Assembly (NCBI GenBank): GCA_033782935.1
Contig: JAWQEG010001537.1
Location: forward strand, 682,001-746,000
Direction of reading: 5' to 3'
DNA: 64,000 nt
Source: Petrolisthes cinctipes
Lineage: Eukaryota; Arthropoda; Malacostraca; Decapoda; Porcellanidae
In this document: piece after piece, positions 63,017 through 64,000 of the stretch
Layout of the letters: every line of letters begins with the position of its first letter
How positions within the stretch are numbered: position 1 is the first letter of the stretch
Program-made: the position numbers and the translations under genes
The notes under the pieces: model-generated
Told to the model about the DNA's origin: nothing
The model's database searches: none
What the model saw: only the letters and a program-made list of their open reading frames with translations

Positions 63017-64000
63017 AGTAGGCATGTACAGATTGCTTCTGTGACCGAAAAATATCGAATTTTCGAGTGTTTTGAAAATGAATTTGGGATATAGACAGGT
63101 ACAGAAGATGCATACACATTTTGACTTTTGCACATAAAATATAGATTTTCAGCATGTTTTGGGGCTGTATTTTAAAAACATTCTAACACGGAGTGTGCAC
63201 GTACAGATCGCTTCTTGGACTCAAAAATATTGAATTTTCGGGTTTTTTGAGCCTGAATTTGAGATATAAACGGGTACAGATGATGCATGCACATATTGAC
63301 TTAGGGCACCTAAAATATCGGTTTTAGCATGTTTTGGTCCTGTATTATAAAAATACTCTAACACGGAGTAGACATGTACAGATCGCTTTTGGGACCCAAA
63401 AATATCGAATTTTCGGGTGTTTTGAGCCTGAATTTGAGATATAAACGGGTACAGAAGATGCATGCACATATTGACTTTGGACACCTAAAATATCGATTTT
63501 TAGCATGTTTTGAGCCTATATTTTGAAAACATTCTAGCACTGAGTATGCATGTACAGATCGCTTAAGGGACCCAAAAATATGGAATTTTCGGGTGTTTTG
63601 AGCCTGAATTTGAGATATAAACGGGTACAGAAGATGCATGCACATATCGACCTTTTGCACCTAAAATATCGATTTTGAGCATGTTTTGGGTCTGTATCTT
63701 GAAAAAATTCTAGCAAGGAGTAGGCATGTACAAATCGCTTCTTGGACCCAAAAATATCGAATTTTCGGGTGTTTTGAACATGAATTTAGGATATAGACGG
63801 ATACAGAAGATGCATGCACATATCGACTTTGGGCACCTAAAATATTGATTTTGAGCATGTTTTGGGCCTGTATTTTGAAAATACTCTAACACGGAGTAGG
63901 CATGTACAGATCGCTTCGGGGACCCAAAAATATCGAATTTTCGGGTGTTTTGAGCCTGAATTTGGGATATAGACGGGTACAGTAGATGCATACACATATT
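63011..64000 (+). repeat. Dispersed segmental duplicate, copy 2 (partner at 36,527-37,516)
   Basis: Runs to the window edge with about ten visible differences from its partner over 990 bp, far closer than to any neighbour. It begins abruptly at the out-of-register junction, so its left end is a real breakpoint. It probably continues beyond the window. Confidence 0.93.

Larger units (their letters stand above)
1..64000 (+). repeat. Satellite DNA array, ~176-bp monomer, head-to-tail
   Basis: The same unit recurs from the first to the last base with a period of 176 bp, about 360 copies, all in one orientation. Landmarks in every unit, counted from CATGTACAGATCGC: TATCGAATTTTCGGG at about 31, GAGCCTGAATTTGAGATAT at about 52, AAACGGGTACAGAAGATG at about 71, CATATCGACTTTGGGCACC at about 95, AAAATATCGATTTT at about 115, GCATGTTTTGGGCCTG at about 131 and CTCTAACACGGAGTAGG at about 160. 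No unique sequence or mobile element interrupts it. The length, AT-richness and higher-order structure resemble centromeric satellites of plants. That role is inferred; nothing here shows kinetochore binding. I do not recognise the family. A heterochromatic non-centromeric satellite block is the main alternative. Confidence 0.97.

Noticed and set aside
1..64000. CRISPR array
   Set aside because: Repeat and 'spacer' cannot be separated: the entire 176-bp unit is repeated, units abut, and the length is far above CRISPR repeat-spacer units.

Overview
The whole 64-kb window is one uninterrupted array of a tandemly repeated satellite DNA. I see no protein-coding gene, RNA gene, transposon, CRISPR array or unique sequence. 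The repeat unit is about 176 bp, giving roughly 360 copies, all in the same orientation. A 176-bp, AT-rich satellite arranged in higher-order repeats, with CpG sites decaying to TpG/CpA, fits a centromeric or pericentromeric satellite of a eukaryote that methylates its DNA, most likely a flowering plant. I do not recognise the satellite family or the species, and centromere function is inferred from unit length and organisation only.

Monomer anatomy, numbering position 1 at CATGTACAGATCGC: the 176-bp unit is an old dimer of an 88-bp unit. Positions 1-88 and 89-176 align without a gap at about 60 of 88 bases. ATCG cores fall at 10-13, 32-35, 98-101 and 120-123, all on a 22-bp grid. A 14-bp alternating purine-pyrimidine tract lies at 86-99, and T-tracts recur every 10-13 bp in each half.

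Layout. (1) 1-1,830 is an edge-type block with truncated monomers of about 147 and 158 bp. (2) 1,831-7,300 holds diverged, mostly full-length monomers. (3) 7,300-12,470 is more regular, with a 2,286-bp-spaced duplication. (4) 12,471-14,422 is a 5-monomer (879 bp) higher-order repeat, about 2.2 copies. (5) 13,990-24,901 is a 31-monomer (5,456 bp) segment in two adjacent copies with no difference found. (6) 25,871-35,220 is a mosaic of nested 4-, 6-, 11-, 13-, 17- and 25-monomer duplications. (7) 35,221-44,629 contains 5- and 11-monomer duplications. (8) 44,630-50,731 has three hexamer (about 1,054 bp) copies plus flanking duplicates. (9) 50,732-58,540 grades from regular to diverged monomers. 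(10) 58,541-63,010 is again edge-type, with the same truncated classes as block 1. (11) At about 63,011 the phase jumps and a near-identical copy of 36,527-37,516 begins, running to the window end.

Almost all internal duplications are spaced by whole numbers of monomers, as expected of in-register unequal exchange. The copy at 63,011 is the exception: its left end is out of register and it lies 26.5 kb from its twin. Many short open frames, mostly on the minus strand, are by-products of the repeat and are not annotated as genes.
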